Source: Pseudomonadota bacterium
Lineage (GTDB): Bacteria; Pseudomonadota; Gammaproteobacteria; Burkholderiales; Burkholderiaceae
NCBI GenBank assembly: GCA_021783435.1
Contig: JAJXUC010000029.1
Location: 1 to 29,670, forward strand
DNA: 29,670 bases
Direction of reading: 5' to 3'
Below are positions 26,948-29,670 of the stretch, in pieces. A program made the position numbers and the translations under genes. Positions within the stretch are counted from its first letter, which is position 1. Each line of letters starts with the position of its first letter. The notes beneath the pieces were generated by a model. It was not told the origin of the DNA. It worked only from the letters and a program-made list of their open reading frames with translations, and searched no databases.

Positions 26948-27074
26948 TCAAGTCTCCAGGTGTTGGGGTATGGAGCAAGCCTAGTTCAAGCGCGACGATG
27001 TCGGATCGCAGCGGTTCTGCGCGTCCTGGAGAGAGTTGACAGGCCCGCAAGGGAAACGCTAAGGTCGCGCCCTT

Positions 27075-27857
27075 ATGGGAAATCTGCGCGCCAGAGCGAT
27101 CAAATCAACACTGTTCCTGGCCATGCTGGCGGGCGCGGCGACCGCTTGCGCGCAACATCGCCCTGTCGGCCCGGATGAGCGCGACGCCAGCCGTGGCGTG
27201 CCGACGGACGTGGTGCAAACCGCCCCGACGCAAGCGCCGGAAACCCCATCCGGCAGCCGCGATTCGCTGCAGCAATGGCTGGCACAGAACGGCCTGGTGC
27301 AGCAGGTTTCAACACATGCTTCCGATCTGGTCATCAATGCCCTGAGCTTCCTGGGGGTGCGCTACAAGTACGGCGGTGACCACGCCTCCACCGGCTTCGA
27401 CTGTTCGGGGTTCGTGCGTCACGTCTATCAGCAGACCCTGGGCTTGGTGCTGCCGCACAACGCCGCCCAGCAAAGTCGCGAGGGTGAAAAAATTGCCGAA
27501 AACCAATTGAGACCGGGCGATCTGGTGTTCTTCAACACCCTGCGCCGCGCGTTCTCGCATGTGGGCATCTACATCGGCAACGGCGAGTTCGTGCACGCGC
27601 CCAAACCGGGACAGGACGTGCAGATCGGCAACCTCAACAATCCCTATTGGTCCCGGCGCTTCGATGGGGCTCGGCGCTTCATCACCCGCGCTGCGGATGC
27701 GGTTCCCGAGGCTCAGGCGGCGCCGACTGCTGCGACCGCGGATGGCAACGGCTCCGTCGGAGATGGATCAACCAGGGCCATGCCGAACGCCTTGCCGCAG
27801 CGCACCGACACGGGCCGCGCCAACGCCGCCCTGGCGACCGATTACTCGAACCGCTGA
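27075..27857 (+). CDS. NlpC/P60 family cell-wall endopeptidase
   Basis: A 260-residue secreted or envelope-bound hydrolase that cuts peptidoglycan peptide bridges. The N-terminus is a signal peptide (TLFLAMLAGAATACAQ) whose Cys could be a weak lipobox (ATAC). A Pro/Gln-rich linker follows. The NlpC/P60 domain covers about residues 85-200, with the catalytic Cys in TGFDCSGFVRHVYQQ, the His in FSHVGIYIGNGEF and HAPKPGQDV carrying the third polar residue. The last ~60 residues are Ala/Thr-rich and low-complexity. It is divergent from acuI and convergent with lpdA. The start at 27075 has no strong Shine-Dalgarno. Confidence 0.92.
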   Translation: MGNLRARAIKSTLFLAMLAGAATACAQHRPVGPDERDASRGVPTDVVQTAPTQAPETPSGSRDSLQQWLAQNGLVQQVSTHASDLVINALSFLGVRYKYGGDHASTGFDCSGFVRHVYQQTLGLVLPHNAAQQSREGEKIAENQLRPGDLVFFNTLRRAFSHVGIYIGNGEFVHAPKPGQDVQIGNLNNPYWSRRFDGARRFITRAADAVPEAQAAPTAATADGNGSVGDGSTRAMPNALPQRTDTGRANAALATDYSNR

Positions 27858-27948
27858 GACCTGGGCGACGCAAGCCCTGAGCGGGTTCAGCGCGAGAGCT
27901 TGCCTAGCGTTCTCGAGCCGGGCTGAGCGGCCCGCTGCCTGAAAACCC

Positions 27949-29670
27949 TCAGCGCCTGGGCGGCGGCAAGTCGGTGCACGCACCTTCGGCCACTTCCGCC
28001 GCCATCCCGACCGATTCGCCCAGCGTGGGATGGGGGTGGATGGTGCGGCCGATGTCCACCGCGTCAGCGCCCATTTCGATCGCCAACGCGATTTCGCTGA
28101 TCAAATCACCCGCATGGGTGCCGACGATGCCACCGCCGACGATGCGATGCGTTTGCTTGTCGAACAGCAACTTGGTGAAGCCTTCGTCGCGGCCGTTGGC
28201 GATGGCGCGGCCCGAAGCCGTCCACGGGAACAGGCCTTTGGTGACTGCGATGCCCTGGGACTTGGCAGCGTCTTCGGTCAGGCCGACCCAGGCGATCTCG
28301 GGGTCGGTGTAGGCCACGCTCGGAATCACCCGGGCGTCGAAGGCCGACGTCGCCAGCGCGTCATCGCCCTTGAGTTCACCCGCACACACCTCCGCCGCCA
28401 CATGGCCTTCGTGCACCGCCTTGTGCGCAAGCATGGGCTGGCCGATGATGTCGCCAATGGCGTGGATGTGCGGCACATTGGTGCGCAACTGCGCGTCCAC
28501 AGGAATGAAGCCGCGCTCGCTCACCGCCACACCTGCCTTGTCGGCGCCGATCTTGCGGCCGTTGGGCGCACGGCCTACAGCTTGCAACACCAGGTCATAG
28601 CGCTGTGGCGCGGGGGGTGCCCCTTCACCTTCGAAGCGTACCCAGATGCCGTCGGGCTTGGCCTCGGCGGCCACGGTCTTGGTCTTGAGCATGACGTGGT
28701 CGAAGCGTTTGGCATTCAGCTTCTGCCAGACCTTGACCAGGTCACGGTCGGCGCCGGGCATCAGGCCGTCGAGCATTTCCACCACATCGAGCCGCGCGCC
28801 CAGCGTGGAATAGACGGTGCCCATCTCCAGGCCGATGATGCCGCCGCCGACGATGAGCATGGATTGGGGCGCGGTGGCGAGTTGCAGCGCGCCGGTGGAA
28901 TCGACGATGCGCGGATCATCCGGCAGGAAGGGCAAACGCACCGCCTGGCTCCCGGCGGCGATGATGGCGCGCTGGAAGCGCACCGTCTGCGTCGCCCCGG
29001 TCTTGTGTTGCGCATCCCCATCGGTCAATTCCACGGCAACGTGATGCGCGTCGACAAAGCTGCCGTAACCGCGCACCACCGTCACCTTGCGCATCTTGGC
29101 CATCGCGCTCAAGCCGCCGGTGAGCTTGCCCACGACCTTTGCCTTGTGCGCGGCGAGTTTGGTCCGGTCCACCTTGGGTGGGCCGAACTCCACGCCGATG
29201 TCGGCGAAATGTGCCGCTTCGTCCATCACCGCGGCCACATGCAGCAACGCCTTGCTCGGAATGCAGCCCACGTTCAGGCAAACCCCGCCGAGTGCGGCGT
29301 AGCGCTCGACCAGCACCACCTTGAGACCGAGATCGGCCGCGCGGAATGCCGCGGAATATCCGCCGGGACCGGAACCCAGCACCAGCACCTCGCAATCGTG
29401 GTCGACGCTTCCGGTGTAGCTGTCTGCAGCAGCCGGTGACGGCGGTGTCGGGGCCGCCGGGGTCTGCGCAACGGCCACCTCGGCCTGGGCACCCCGGGTC
29501 GCCGTTGCGGGGGGAGCCGAAGCGGTTGCGGCCGCGGGGTGCACGCCAGCCTCGGCCTCCAGTTCCAGCAGCACCGTGCCTTCGTTCACCTTGTCTCCCA
29601 GCTTCACACGCATCGTCTTCACCACACCGGCTGCGCTGCTGGGTATCTCCATGCTCGCCTTGTCGCTCTC
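27949..29670 (-). CDS. lpdA: Dihydrolipoyl dehydrogenase with N-terminal lipoyl domain (N-terminus cut by window edge)
   Basis: E3 of a 2-oxoacid dehydrogenase complex, oxidising dihydrolipoyl groups with NAD+. The frame is open to the right edge, where it reads ESDKASMEIPSSAAG; the DKAS Lys (29659-29661) is the lipoylation site, so the first part of the lipoyl domain is missing. An Ala/Pro-rich linker follows, then the FAD motif VLGSGPGGYSAAFRAADLG. The redox pair is GGVCLNVGCIPSK, the NAD motif VGGGIIGLEMGTVYSTLG, and the C-terminal HPHPTLGE gives the His/Glu active pair. This lipoyl-E3 fusion is usual for the pyruvate dehydrogenase E3 of Betaproteobacteria, so aceE and aceF probably lie to the right. 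The ATG at 29652 is internal. Confidence 0.96.
   Translation of the reverse strand, partial: ESDKASMEIPSSAAGVVKTMRVKLGDKVNEGTVLLELEAEAGVHPAAATASAPPATATRGAQAEVAVAQTPAAPTPPSPAAADSYTGSVDHDCEVLVLGSGPGGYSAAFRAADLGLKVVLVERYAALGGVCLNVGCIPSKALLHVAAVMDEAAHFADIGVEFGPPKVDRTKLAAHKAKVVGKLTGGLSAMAKMRKVTVVRGYGSFVDAHHVAVELTDGDAQHKTGATQTVRFQRAIIAAGSQAVRLPFLPDDPRIVDSTGALQLATAPQSMLIVGGGIIGLEMGTVYSTLGARLDVVEMLDGLMPGADRDLVKVWQKLNAKRFDHVMLKTKTVAAEAKPDGIWVRFEGEGAPPAPQRYDLVLQAVGRAPNGRKIGADKAGVAVSERGFIPVDAQLRTNVPHIHAIGDIIGQPMLAHKAVHEGHVAAEVCAGELKGDDALATSAFDARVIPSVAYTDPEIAWVGLTEDAAKSQGIAVTKGLFPWTASGRAIANGRDEGFTKLLFDKQTHRIVGGGIVGTHAGDLISEIALAIEMGADAVDIGRTIHPHPTLGESVGMAAEVAEGACTDLPPPRR

Noticed and set aside
25871..27178. 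435-codon rightward open frame opposite acuI, running into the NlpC/P60 gene
   Set aside because: His/Arg/Gln-rich, no motif, overlaps two well-supported genes.
28030..29439. 469-codon rightward open frame opposite lpdA
   Set aside because: Antisense shadow; lpdA has all its cofactor and redox motifs.

Overview
This high-GC window looks like the chromosome of a sulfur-oxidising betaproteobacterium of the order Burkholderiales. A Thiomonas-like organism is my best guess, inferred from the gene types and their order, not from a database search. Nearly the whole window is coding, in short operons on both strands. I saw no tRNA, rRNA, CRISPR array, transposase or phage gene. The genes at the two ends (ftsY on the left, lpdA on the right) are cut by the window edges.

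Positions 1-9050 are core housekeeping. ftsY is divergent from rsmD-coaD-ferredoxin. A leftward run follows: rhodanese, grxC, secB, gpsA, pth, then a small exported protein; gpsA/pth and pth/small protein overlap by 4 bp. Divergent from that run are gpmA and the S41 protease ctpA. Positions 9181-10967 hold an exported, possibly outer-membrane, protein behind a Fur-like site, divergent from a MoeB/ThiF-type E1-like enzyme.

Positions 11007-16305 look like a 3-hydroxypropionate / malonate-semialdehyde locus: an SDR gene and a LysR regulator (hpdR-like) leftward, divergent from mmsA and a GMC flavin dehydrogenase (hpdH-like). A perfect 8-6-8 palindrome lies between the divergent genes.

Positions 16588-23740 are the centrepiece: a complete core thiosulfate-oxidation (Sox) operon read leftward in the order arsR-type regulator, soxC, soxD, soxY, soxZ, soxA, soxX, soxB. 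SoxYZ carries the sulfur substrate on the C-terminal Cys of SoxY. SoxAX couples thiosulfate to it, SoxB hydrolyses off sulfate, and SoxCD oxidises the remaining sulfane sulfur, so the locus predicts full oxidation to sulfate. Regulatory details include palindromes in front of the regulator, an intrinsic terminator between soxX and soxB, and a hairpin after soxB.

Positions 23836-26947 carry acuI and prpE, consistent with acrylate or 3-hydroxypropionate passing through acrylyl-CoA to propionyl-CoA. A 21-bp perfect inverted repeat and a 13-bp tandem repeat lie between them. The window ends with an NlpC/P60 hydrolase and the dihydrolipoyl dehydrogenase of a 2-oxoacid dehydrogenase complex, which carries its own lipoyl domain.
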